Assembly (NCBI RefSeq): GCF_900091475.1
Contig: NZ_FMIB01000002.1
Location: forward strand, 2,542,001 to 2,606,000
Length of the DNA: 64,000 bases
From: Micromonospora chersina
GTDB taxonomy: Bacteria; Actinomycetota; Actinomycetes; Mycobacteriales; Micromonosporaceae
Direction of reading: 5' to 3'
Part shown: positions 52,024-60,254 of the stretch, one piece after another
How positions within the stretch are numbered: the first letter of the stretch is position 1
How the letters are laid out: every line of letters begins with the position of its first letter
Notes under the pieces: model-generated
What the model saw: only the letters and a program-made list of their open reading frames with translations
Told to the model about the DNA's origin: nothing
Database searches by the model: none
Made by a program: the position numbers and the translations under genes

Positions 52024-53529
52024 TCAGCAGAGCTTGAACCGGTCGCACGCGGTCTTGATCGGCACCGCGAGGCCGATGCCCTCGGCGTCCCGGGCCTTGG
52101 CCGTGGCGATCCCGACGACCTCCTTGGCGCCGTTGATCACCGGCCCACCGGAGTTGCCGGGATTGATCGGCGCGTCGAACTGGATCACCGGGCCGGAGCC
52201 GCCCTCGTCCTTGCGGAACGCGCTCACCACGCCCGTGGTGACGCTGTCCTGGAGGCCGAGCGGCGCGCCGACCACCACGATCTGCTGACCGGACTTGACC
52301 GGCGTACGCGCCGCGACCAGGCCGGTGAACTTCGCGCTGGTGCGCAGGTGGGCGAGGTCCTTGTCCTTGTCGACCTCGACGATCGTCGCCTCGAACCGCT
52401 GGTCGGTGCGCTCCAGGAAGACCTTGCGGTCGCCGGCGGCGAAGACCGACTCCACCACGTGGAAGTTGGTGAGCAGCGTGGTGCCGCCGCCGGCGGGCGC
52501 CTTGCCGATGGCGAAGGCCGTGCCGGTGAACTGGCCGGCCCGGACCCGGAACACGCTGGGCAGCACCGCGCTCGCCACGGCCTCCGGGTTGAACGCGGCC
52601 CCGGCCTGCTTCTCCAGGACCCCCGCCCGCTCCTCCAGGCCGTCGAGCCGGCCGGCGTCGGCGCCCTGCGCCTCGGCCAGCCGCCGGTCGGTGGCGGCGA
52701 GCCGGTCGTCGAGCCGGTGGATCTGGTACGCCTGCACACCCGCCACCAGGGCCAGGACCCCGGCCAGGACGAGCGCCACCACCGGGAGCCGGCGCCCCCG
52801 CCCGGCCCTCTCGGGCTGGCCGCCGCCCGGCTGGCCCGGGAAGGCCGGGCCGGACGTGGGCTGGCCCGGGTAGGCCGGGCCGGAGGTCGGCTGGCCGGGG
52901 AACGACGGGCCGGAGGTCGGCTGGCCCGGGAAGGCCGGCCCGGAGGTCGGCTGACCCGGAAAGGACGCGCCGGACCCCGGTGCCGGGTAGGCCGCGCCGG
53001 GGGTGGGCTGGGTCGGGTAGGTGGAGCCGGGCTGGCCCGGGCCCGCGGCCGGCGTGGCGGTGGGCGAGGCGGGCGGGGCCGCGTGGGCGGCGGCGCCGGC
53101 CTGGCCGGCGAACTGTCCGGGGGCGGCCGGCTGCCCCGGTGCGGTGCCCGGCTGCCCGGGTGTCCAGCCGCCGGGGGTGCGCGGGGCGGGCGCGGCCGGG
53201 CCGCCCCACTGGCCGCCGTTCGGCGCACCCGACCAGGTGGCCCGGGCGGCCGACGGGTCGGCGCTCGGGGCACCGCCGGGTGCGGCGGGCGCGGCGCCGA
53301 AGCCGGGTGCGGACCCGTGGCCCGCGCCGGGCGAGAAACCGGCGGCCGGGTTCGGGGTCGGCGCGGCCGGGTAGCCGGCCGGCTGGCCGGGGACCGCGGC
53401 GTGGCCGGTCGGGGGGACGATGCGCGGCGGCAGGGGCCCCGGCCGGTCGCCCCCGGCCCGCGCCTGGTCGGCCGTCTCGTCGCCGCCCTGCCCGGGCACG
53501 CCGTCACCGGCCCCGTAAGAGCCCGTCAT
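52024..53529 (-). CDS. S1C (DegP/HtrA-like) serine protease with repetitive N-terminal region
   Basis: A 501-residue membrane protease. The N-terminal 230 residues are Pro/Gly/Ala-rich with five 10-residue repeats (FPGQPTSGPA type, nt about 52826-52975). A membrane helix follows at about 245-265, then a short coiled coil and the trypsin-like domain: His in LLTNFHVVES, Asp in VDKDKDLAHL, Ser in NPGNSGGPVING. No PDZ domain follows, unlike classical HtrA. It is expected to act outside the membrane in protein quality control. Confidence 0.9.
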   Translation of the reverse strand: MTGSYGAGDGVPGQGGDETADQARAGGDRPGPLPPRIVPPTGHAAVPGQPAGYPAAPTPNPAAGFSPGAGHGSAPGFGAAPAAPGGAPSADPSAARATWSGAPNGGQWGGPAAPAPRTPGGWTPGQPGTAPGQPAAPGQFAGQAGAAAHAAPPASPTATPAAGPGQPGSTYPTQPTPGAAYPAPGSGASFPGQPTSGPAFPGQPTSGPSFPGQPTSGPAYPGQPTSGPAFPGQPGGGQPERAGRGRRLPVVALVLAGVLALVAGVQAYQIHRLDDRLAATDRRLAEAQGADAGRLDGLEERAGVLEKQAGAAFNPEAVASAVLPSVFRVRAGQFTGTAFAIGKAPAGGGTTLLTNFHVVESVFAAGDRKVFLERTDQRFEATIVEVDKDKDLAHLRTSAKFTGLVAARTPVKSGQQIVVVGAPLGLQDSVTTGVVSAFRKDEGGSGPVIQFDAPINPGNSGGPVINGAKEVVGIATAKARDAEGIGLAVPIKTACDRFKLC

Positions 53530-53753
53530 GATCGCCTTGTCCTCCCCCGTGACCGCCCCACCGACGCGCGCCGACAGCCTTCGAGTCCGCGGCTCGATGG
53601 ACCGTACCTGCGTGAACGGGGTTTGTCTTCCCCGATGTCCGACCCTGCCATCCCGGCGCAACCCGACCCTGTCACGCCATCTCCCGGACATCCCGCCGAC
53701 ACGCGCCCGACCGGCTGCGCACACCGGATCGCCCGGCGCACTAGGGTTGTCAG

Positions 53754-55076
53754 GTGACCGACGAACCACCCCTGCGCCGTCGGGCCGCCGAAAGCCGCAC
53801 GGAAGAGGCCTCACCGCATCCGTCGTCGGCCACGCCGGAGCCGGCGGACGCGGGGACCGAACCCACCGTGGGCGGCCCTGTCCCGCTGACCGCCCCGCGC
53901 GAGGGCACGCCCGCGCCGGTGGCCGCTCCGAGCGCGCTCGACGAGGTCGTGGCGCGTTTCTCGGCCGGCACCGGCCCCGTGGCCCTGGACGCCGAGCGCG
54001 CCTCGGGCTACCGCTACAGCCAGCGCGCCTACCTCGTGCAGCTGCGCCGGGAGGGCTCCGGCACGGCGCTGATCGACCCGCTGCCGTTGCCCGACCTCTC
54101 GGCCCTCGACGAGGCGATCGCCGAGGCCGAGTGGGTGCTGCACGCCGCCAGCCAGGATCTCGCCTGCCTGGCTGAGCTGGGGCTGCGCCCGCGCCGGCTG
54201 TTCGACACCGAGCTGGCCGCCCGGCTGGCCGGTTTCGAGCGGGTGGGCCTGGCCGCGCTGACCGAGCAGCTGCTCGGCTACAGCCTGGAGAAGCACCACT
54301 CGGCGGCGGACTGGTCGAGCCGGCCGCTGCCGGAGTCCTGGCTGACGTACGCGGCGCTGGACGTGGAGCTGCTGGTGGACCTGCGCGACGCCCTCGACGA
54401 GGAGCTGGACAAGCAGGGCAAGTCGGCGTGGGCGGCGGAGGAGTTCGCCGCGCTGGTGCGCAACGGCGCCCGTCCGCCCCGGGTGCGCGCCGAGCCGTGG
54501 CGCCGCACGTCGGGCATCCACCGGGTCCGCGGCGCGCGGGCGCAGGCCCGGGTCCGTTCGCTGTGGTACGCGCGGGACCAGATCGCCGCGCGGCGGGACG
54601 CCGCCCCGGGGCGGGTGCTGCCGGACTCGGCCATCGTGGCCGCCGCCGAGCTGGACCCGAAGGACGAGAAGACCCTGCTCACCCTTCCCGGTTTCGGTGG
54701 CCGTTCGGTGCGCCGGCTGGCGCGTACCTGGTTGGCGGCCCTGGACGAGGCACGCGAACTGCCGGACGACGCCCTGCCGGTGACGCCGGTGGTCGAGGGG
54801 CCGCCCCCGCCGCACCGGTGGGCGGAGCGGGACCCGGTGGCCGCCGGCCGGCTGGCCCGCTGCCGCGAGGTGGTCGTCGGCACCGCCGCCGCCCACCACC
54901 TCCCCGCGGAGAACCTGATCGCCCCCGACTACATCCGCCGCCTGGCCTGGCAGCCGCCCGAGGAGATCACCGACGACACGGTCGCGGAGACGCTGCGCAC
55001 CTTCGGCGCGCGGGAGTGGCAGCTGGGCCTCCTCCTGCCCGCCCTGACCCGAGCGCTCCACCTCCCCGTGTCCTGA
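53754..55076 (+). CDS. rnd: Ribonuclease D
   Basis: A 440-residue 3'-5' exonuclease. The DEDD acids are in VALDAERASGYRY (Asp/Glu), LHAASQDLACL (Asp) and TYAALDVELL (Asp). An HRDC domain follows at about 235-310, and a second HRDC-like part lies near the C terminus. It trims tRNA and other structured RNAs. It has a GTG start. An acidic, Pro-rich leader of about 50 residues precedes the domain. Close to the DUF3000/hemE group as usual in actinobacteria. Confidence 0.93.
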   Translation: MTDEPPLRRRAAESRTEEASPHPSSATPEPADAGTEPTVGGPVPLTAPREGTPAPVAAPSALDEVVARFSAGTGPVALDAERASGYRYSQRAYLVQLRREGSGTALIDPLPLPDLSALDEAIAEAEWVLHAASQDLACLAELGLRPRRLFDTELAARLAGFERVGLAALTEQLLGYSLEKHHSAADWSSRPLPESWLTYAALDVELLVDLRDALDEELDKQGKSAWAAEEFAALVRNGARPPRVRAEPWRRTSGIHRVRGARAQARVRSLWYARDQIAARRDAAPGRVLPDSAIVAAAELDPKDEKTLLTLPGFGGRSVRRLARTWLAALDEARELPDDALPVTPVVEGPPPPHRWAERDPVAAGRLARCREVVVGTAAAHHLPAENLIAPDYIRRLAWQPPEEITDDTVAETLRTFGAREWQLGLLLPALTRALHLPVS

Positions 55077-55127
55077 CCCCGCCCTCCTGGTGTGGGGTTG
55101 GCCACACGGGGGGTGGTGTCGGCGTTG

Positions 55128-55143
55128 GTTACTGACGAGTAGC
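55128..55143. promoter_or_regulatory. Candidate operator before fadA
   Basis: GTTACT-GACG-AGTAGC contains the perfect palindrome TACTGACGAGTA and starts 54 bp before the fadA start. The position and symmetry suit a TetR-type repressor of beta-oxidation genes. The identity of the repressor is not known. Confidence 0.45.
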
Positions 55144-55181
55144 ATCCGGGGAAACGCCAGTGCCGGCTAGGGAGGCTCTCA

Positions 55182-56378
55182 GTGCCCCGTGAAGTTCGGG
55201 ATGTCGTCTTCGTCGACGGCGTCCGCACCCCGTTCGGCAAGGCGGGTGGCATGTACGCCAACACCCGCGCCGACGACCTGGTGATCCGCTGCATCCGCGA
55301 GCTGATGCGGCGCAACCCGCAGCTGCCGCCGGAGAAGGTGGAGGAGGTCGCCATCGCGGCCACCACCCAGATCGGCGACCAGGGCCTGACCATCGGCCGC
55401 ACCGCCGCCCTGCTGGCCGGCCTGCCCAAGACGGTGCCCGGCTTCGCCATCGACCGCATGTGCGCCGGCGCGATGACCGCCGTCACCACCGTGGCCAGCG
55501 GCATCGCCATGGGCGCCTACGACGTGGCCATCGCCGGCGGCGTCGAGCACATGGGCCGCCACCCGATGGGCGAGGGCGTCGACCCCAACCCGCGGATCAT
55601 CGCGGAGAAGCTTGTCGACCCGTCCGCGCTCGTCATGGGCGCGACAGCGGAGAACCTGCACGACCGGGTCCCGCACATCACCAAGGAGCGCACCGACGCG
55701 TTCGCGCTCGCCTCGCAGCAGAAGACCGCCAAGGCGTACGCCAACGGCAAGCTCCAGGGCGACCTGGTGCCGGTGGCGATCCGCGACCCGGAGGCCGGCT
55801 GGGGCCTGGCCACCACCGACGAGGCTCCCCGGGAGACCTCGCTGGAGAAGCTCGCCACCCTGAAGACCCCGTTCCGCCCGCACGGCAAGGTCACCGCGGG
55901 CAACGCGGCCGGCCTGAACGACGGTGCCACCGCGGCGCTCGTGGTCGCCGAGGAGACCGCCCGCGAGCTGGGCCTGCCGATCGGCATGCGGCTGGTGTCG
56001 TACGGCTTCGTGGGCGTCGAGCCCGAGGTGATGGGCGTCGGTCCGATCCCGTCGACCGAGAAGGCGCTGCGCATCGCCGGCCTGAGCATCGACGACATCG
56101 GCCTGTTCGAGCTGAACGAGGCGTTCGCCGTGCAGGTGCTGGCCTTCCTCGACCACTTCGGCATCGCCGACGACGACCCGCGGGTCAACCCGTGGGGCGG
56201 CGCGATCGCCATCGGTCACCCGCTCGCCTCGTCCGGCGTCCGGCTGATGACCCAGCTCGCCCGGCAGTTCGCCGAGCACCCCGAGGTCCGCTACGGCCTC
56301 ACCGCCATGTGCATCGGCATCGGCATGGGCGGCACCGTGATCTGGGAGAACCCGCACTGGGAGGGTGGCAACAAGTGA
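55182..56378 (+). CDS. fadA: Acetyl-CoA C-acyltransferase (thiolase)
   Basis: A 398-residue thiolase. The acyl-binding Cys is in IDRMCAGAMTA, followed by the ELNEAFAVQ loop, GGAIAIGHPLASSG (base His) and the second Cys in AMCIGIGMGG. It performs the last step of fatty-acid beta-oxidation. GTG start. Its stop overlaps the fadB start (GTGA), giving a coupled fadA-fadB pair that forms the trifunctional-like complex. Confidence 0.96.
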   Translation: MPREVRDVVFVDGVRTPFGKAGGMYANTRADDLVIRCIRELMRRNPQLPPEKVEEVAIAATTQIGDQGLTIGRTAALLAGLPKTVPGFAIDRMCAGAMTAVTTVASGIAMGAYDVAIAGGVEHMGRHPMGEGVDPNPRIIAEKLVDPSALVMGATAENLHDRVPHITKERTDAFALASQQKTAKAYANGKLQGDLVPVAIRDPEAGWGLATTDEAPRETSLEKLATLKTPFRPHGKVTAGNAAGLNDGATAALVVAEETARELGLPIGMRLVSYGFVGVEPEVMGVGPIPSTEKALRIAGLSIDDIGLFELNEAFAVQVLAFLDHFGIADDDPRVNPWGGAIAIGHPLASSGVRLMTQLARQFAEHPEVRYGLTAMCIGIGMGGTVIWENPHWEGGNK

Positions 56379-58444
56379 GCGCGCTCGCCGCACCGAACGA
56401 GGTCGTCACCAGGGCGCTGCTGCGCCAGGTGAACGTACCGGGGCTGGACCGTCCCGCCGCCCTCATCACCCTGGACAACGGTTTCGACCACACCAAGCCG
56501 AACAGCTTCGGCCCGGGCGGCCTGACCAGCCTGGACGAGGCGATCACCGCCGCCCTGGCGGCGGACCCGGCGTTCGTCGCGGTCACCGGCAAGCCGTACA
56601 TCTTCTGCGTGGGTGCGGACATCACCAGCCTCCCGCAGCTGGAGAACCGCGAGCAGGCGCTGGAGATCGGCCGGCTCGGCCACCGGGTCTTCGCCCGGCT
56701 CAAGGACAGCGAGGTCCCGACCTTCGCGTTCGTCAACGGCGCGGCGATGGGCGGCGGCCTCGAGCTGGCCCTGCACTGCCACTACCGGACCCTGTCGGCG
56801 GGCGCGGCGGCCCTGGCGCTGCCCGAGGTCTCGCTCGGCCTGGTGCCCGGCTGGGGCGGCACGCAGCTGCTGCCGAACCTCATCGGCATCCCGGCGGCGA
56901 CCCAGGTGATCCTGCAGAACCCGCTGATGCAGAACAAGATGCTCAAGCCGAAGCAGGCGGCCGAGATGGGCATCGCGGACGTGCTGCTGGAGCCGGCCGA
57001 CTTCCTGGAGCGGTCCCTGGAGTGGGCCGCCGGCGTCGTCAAGGGCGAGGTCACCGTGACCCGGCCCGAGGTCGACAAGGACATGTGGGCGGGCGTGCTC
57101 TACTTCGCCCGGCAGACCCTCGACCAGCGGCTGCACGGGGCGGTCCCGGCCGCGTACAAGGCGCTGGACCTGCTGGAGACCGCGAAGGACGCCGACTTCG
57201 CGGCCGGCACCGCGGCCGAGGACGAGGCGCTCGCCGACCTGGTCTTCTCCGAGGAGCTGCGCAGCGGCCTGTACGCCTTCGACCTGGTGCAGCGGCGGGC
57301 CAAGCGGCCGGCCGGCGCGCCGGACAAGGGCCTGGCCCGCCCGGTCACCAAGGTGGGCATCGTGGGCGCCGGCCTGATGGCCAGCCAGCTCGCCCTGCTC
57401 TTCGCCCGCCGCCTCCAGGTGCCGGTCGTGATGACCGACCTGGACCAGTCGCGGGTGGACAAGGGCGTCGGCTACGTGCACGCCCAGATCGAGAAGGCCG
57501 TCAGCAAGGGCCGGATGGACAAGGGCACCGCCGCCAAGCTGTACGGCCTGGTCAGCGGCTCGGTCGACAAGTCCGTCTTCGCCGACGCCGACTTCGTCAT
57601 CGAGGCCGTCTTCGAGGACCTCGGCGTCAAGAAGCAGGTCTGGGCCGAGCTGGAGAAGATCGTCAAGCCGGAGGCGGTGCTCGCCACCAACACCAGCTCG
57701 CTGTCGATCACCGAGATGGCCGCCGACCTGGAGCACCCCGAGCGGGTGGTGGGCTTCCACTTCTTCAACCCGGTCGCCGTGCTGCCGCTGCTGGAGATCG
57801 TCCGCGGCGAGCGGACCGACGACGCCACCCTCGCGACGGCGTTCGCGGTCGGCAAGCAGCTCAAGAAGTCCAGCGTGCTGGTCAAGGACGCCCCGGCGTT
57901 CGTGGTCAACCGGCTGCTGACCCGCTTCCTCGGCACCGTCTTCGCCGCCGTGGACCAGGGCACCCCGCTGGACGTGGCGAACAGCGCGCTGGACCCGCTG
58001 GGCCTGCCGATGCGCCCGCTCGCCCTGCTCCAGCTGGTCGGCCCGGCCGTGGCGTACCACGTGGGCGGCACCCTGCACGCCGCCTTCCCGGAGCGGTTCG
58101 GCGTCAGCGAGAACCTCAAGCGGATCGCCGACTCGGGCCAGCCGATCGTGGTCGACGACCAGGTCAACGAGGACGTCGCCAAGCTGCTCGTGGTCGGCGA
58201 CCAGCCGCTCACGGCCGAGCAGGTCCGGCAGAACGCGCTGGACGCGCTGGCCGAGGAGATCCGGCTGATGCTCGACGAGGGCGTCGTCGCGGAGGCGCAG
58301 GACATCGACCTGTGCATGATCCTCGGCGCCGGCTGGCCGTTCCACCTGGGCGGCGTCACGCCGTACCTGGACCGGACCGGCACCTCCGAGCGGGTCACCG
58401 GCAAGCGGTTCCTGCCCCGCGGGGTCGCCAGCCTGCGCGCCTAG
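56375..58444 (+). CDS. fadB: Beta-oxidation multienzyme (enoyl-CoA hydratase / 3-hydroxyacyl-CoA dehydrogenase)
   Basis: A 689-residue fusion. The N-terminal crotonase part (about 1-210) has the oxyanion segment NGAAMGGGLELALHCHY and PEVSLGLVPGWGGT. The dehydrogenase (about 320-500) has the NAD fold VGIVGAGLMASQLALLF and the HFFNPV catalytic His; two C-terminal 3HCDH domains follow. It works with FadA and starts on GTG by a four-base overlap. It is ended by a strong hairpin. Confidence 0.95.
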   Translation: MSALAAPNEVVTRALLRQVNVPGLDRPAALITLDNGFDHTKPNSFGPGGLTSLDEAITAALAADPAFVAVTGKPYIFCVGADITSLPQLENREQALEIGRLGHRVFARLKDSEVPTFAFVNGAAMGGGLELALHCHYRTLSAGAAALALPEVSLGLVPGWGGTQLLPNLIGIPAATQVILQNPLMQNKMLKPKQAAEMGIADVLLEPADFLERSLEWAAGVVKGEVTVTRPEVDKDMWAGVLYFARQTLDQRLHGAVPAAYKALDLLETAKDADFAAGTAAEDEALADLVFSEELRSGLYAFDLVQRRAKRPAGAPDKGLARPVTKVGIVGAGLMASQLALLFARRLQVPVVMTDLDQSRVDKGVGYVHAQIEKAVSKGRMDKGTAAKLYGLVSGSVDKSVFADADFVIEAVFEDLGVKKQVWAELEKIVKPEAVLATNTSSLSITEMAADLEHPERVVGFHFFNPVAVLPLLEIVRGERTDDATLATAFAVGKQLKKSSVLVKDAPAFVVNRLLTRFLGTVFAAVDQGTPLDVANSALDPLGLPMRPLALLQLVGPAVAYHVGGTLHAAFPERFGVSENLKRIADSGQPIVVDDQVNEDVAKLLVVGDQPLTAEQVRQNALDALAEEIRLMLDEGVVAEAQDIDLCMILGAGWPFHLGGVTPYLDRTGTSERVTGKRFLPRGVASLRA

Positions 58445-58456
58445 CCCGCTCCGCCA

Positions 58457-58506
58457 CGATCGCGGTGGCCGGCCGTCCCTCCCGGACGGTCCGGCCACCG
58501 CGATCG
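58457..58506. terminator. Long hairpin terminator after fadB
   Basis: CGATCGCGGTGGCCGG (58457-58472) pairs with 58491-58506, and CCGTCC/GGACGG continue the stem inside (one bulged T), with a CTCCC loop. It begins 13 bp after the fadB stop. Confidence 0.85.
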
Positions 58507-58700
58507 ACGTTTCCGCCCCGGCCACAACGGGCCGCCGGGGCGTCACCGGCCGGACACCCCGCGCTCACCGCCGGGACGCCGCCCGGCCGGTCCGGTCACG
58601 ACCCGGTTCCGGTTTCGTCACGTCGGCAGCAGCCGGACAATGCCGTGTCGGTGTCGCTCGCTACGATCACGCGTCCGGATTTCTTACAGGAGCTGACACC

Positions 58701-59603
58701 ATGTCCCAGCCGCCGTCCAGTCCCTACCCCGGTTCCTACCCCCCGCCGCAGCAGCCCGGCGGCTACCAGCCGCCGCAGCAGCCCTCGTACGGCGGCGGCT
58801 ACCCGCCGGCTCCCCAGCAGCAGCCGCAGTACGGCGGCGGCTACCCGCAGTCCGGCCAGCCCGGCCAGCAGTACGGCGGCGGCTACCCGGAGAGCGGCCA
58901 GCAGTACGGTGGCCAGCAGCCGGGCCAGCAGTACGGCCAGCAGCCCGGCCAGCAGTACGGCGGCGGTTACCCGGAGACCGGCCAGCCCGGCTACGGCGCC
59001 CCGGCCCCGCTGCCGCCGAAGAAGAAGTCGAGCGCCGGCAAGATCGTGCTGATCGTGCTGGCCGTGGTGCTGGTGCTCTGCGTGGGCGGTGGCGCCATCG
59101 CCTTGTTCGCCACGAAGGACAAGGTCGGTGAGGTGGTCACGGCCACCAAGACCCGTCTGGTCGAGCCCGCCACGCTGGCCGGCCGGCCGAAGGTCTCCGA
59201 GCCGCAGCTCCAGCAGGCCGCCACGCAGATGAAGTCGGAGATCGCCAAGGACGTCCCGAACGCCACCAGCACGGTCGGCGCCTTCTACGGCGAGCCCGAG
59301 AAGAAGGACCTGGTCATGATCGCCGGCGCGTCCGGTGTCATCGCCGACCCGAAGAAGGAGATGGCGGACGCCATCACGGCGATCACCCCCGAGCTGGGCG
59401 CCAAGGAGTTCAAGACCGTCAACGCCGGCCCGCTGGGCGGCGACGCCAAGTGCGGCGACGGCAAGACCGAGGACATCCCGGTGGCCGTCTGCATCTGGGC
59501 CGACAAGGGCAGCCTGGGCATGGTGGTGGTCTACTTCAAGTCCGCGGCCGAGATCCAGTCGGAGTTCGTCACCATGCGCGGCGAGATCGAGAAGCAGGGC
59601 TGA
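58701..59603 (+). CDS. QYGGGYP-repeat membrane protein
   Basis: A 300-residue protein. Residues 1-105 are a low-complexity cytoplasmic region built on repeats such as QQYGGGYPE and PGQQYG. One membrane helix at about 113-135 (KIVLIVLAVVLVLCVGGGAIAL) is followed by an external domain of about 160 residues with paired Cys (DAKCGDG and VAVCIW). The build resembles other actinobacterial tyrosine-rich tail anchors. No function is known. AGGAG precedes the ATG. Confidence 0.78.
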   Translation: MSQPPSSPYPGSYPPPQQPGGYQPPQQPSYGGGYPPAPQQQPQYGGGYPQSGQPGQQYGGGYPESGQQYGGQQPGQQYGQQPGQQYGGGYPETGQPGYGAPAPLPPKKKSSAGKIVLIVLAVVLVLCVGGGAIALFATKDKVGEVVTATKTRLVEPATLAGRPKVSEPQLQQAATQMKSEIAKDVPNATSTVGAFYGEPEKKDLVMIAGASGVIADPKKEMADAITAITPELGAKEFKTVNAGPLGGDAKCGDGKTEDIPVAVCIWADKGSLGMVVVYFKSAAEIQSEFVTMRGEIEKQG

Positions 59604-59620
59604 GCCCCGCAGACCGGAGG

Positions 59621-59652
59621 ACCGGGCCCCCGCCGTGCGGCGGGGGCCCGGT
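59621..59652. terminator. 14-bp perfect hairpin between convergent genes
   Basis: ACCGGGCCCCCGCC (59621-59634) and its complement 59639-59652 enclose a GTGC loop, 17 bp after one stop and 13 bp before the other. It is usable in both directions. Confidence 0.85.
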
Positions 59653-59665
59653 CCCGTTTCAGCGG

Positions 59666-60052
59666 TCAGGCCGACGCGGCGCGCTCGGCCGGGCTGCGGC
59701 AGACGCAGAACTCGTTGCCCTCGGGGTCGGCGAGCACCACCCAGCCGGTGCCGTCCGGCCGGCGGCGGTCGGCGACCAGGCTGGCGCCGAGGTCGCGCAG
59801 CCGCGCCACCTCCTCGTCCCGGGTCCCCTCGGCCGCGTGCACGTCGAGGTGGAACGCGCCCTTGCCGTGCCGCTCCCCCACCGAGACGAAGAGCAGGTCG
59901 GGGCCGTGGCCGTCGGGCGCGGCGAGGACGGCCTCCGGGTCGCCCGGGTGGTCGTCGTCGTTCAGCTTCCGGTCGAGCACCCGGGCCCACCAGCTGGCCA
60001 GGGCGTACGGGTCGTCGGTCTCGACGGTGACGCAGTGGATCTGTGCACTCAC
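59666..60052 (-). CDS. VOC family (glyoxalase-like) protein
   Basis: A 128-residue VOC protein. It starts HCVTVETDDPYALASWWARVLD, has DLLFVSVGERHGKGAFHLDVHA in the middle, and ends WVVLADPEGNEFCVC. Members bind metals and either isomerise or sequester small molecules, including antibiotics; no substrate can be assigned. Single gene. Confidence 0.9.
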   Translation of the reverse strand: MSAQIHCVTVETDDPYALASWWARVLDRKLNDDDHPGDPEAVLAAPDGHGPDLLFVSVGERHGKGAFHLDVHAAEGTRDEEVARLRDLGASLVADRRRPDGTGWVVLADPEGNEFCVCRSPAERAASA

Positions 60053-60208
60053 GGTGCTTCCTCCTGGATCGGAGTGCGCCCCGCGGGAGTGGCGAAGGTC
60101 AGCGGGGGTCGCGGGGCGCGGGACGGTTCACGGTGAACATCGACCACACCCCCTTCCACACGTCGGGCTGACGGAACTGATCATGTCACCGTCCGGGGGC
60201 GGAGACAA

Positions 60209-60243
60209 GCCGGCCCGGCCCCGCGAGGCGGGACCGGGCCGGC
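60209..60243 (-). terminator. Hairpin terminator after the beta-propeller gene
   Basis: GCCGGCCCGG (60209-60218) pairs with CCGGGCCGGC (60234-60243), and CCCGC/GCGGG extend the stem inward past one mismatch. It lies 12 bp downstream of the stop on the minus strand. Confidence 0.8.
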
Positions 60244-60254
60244 GGGAACCCGGG

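Noticed and set aside
52826..52975. A CRISPR-like array
   Set aside because: The 30-bp repeats are in frame and encode FPGQPTSGP units of the protease; there are no unique spacers.
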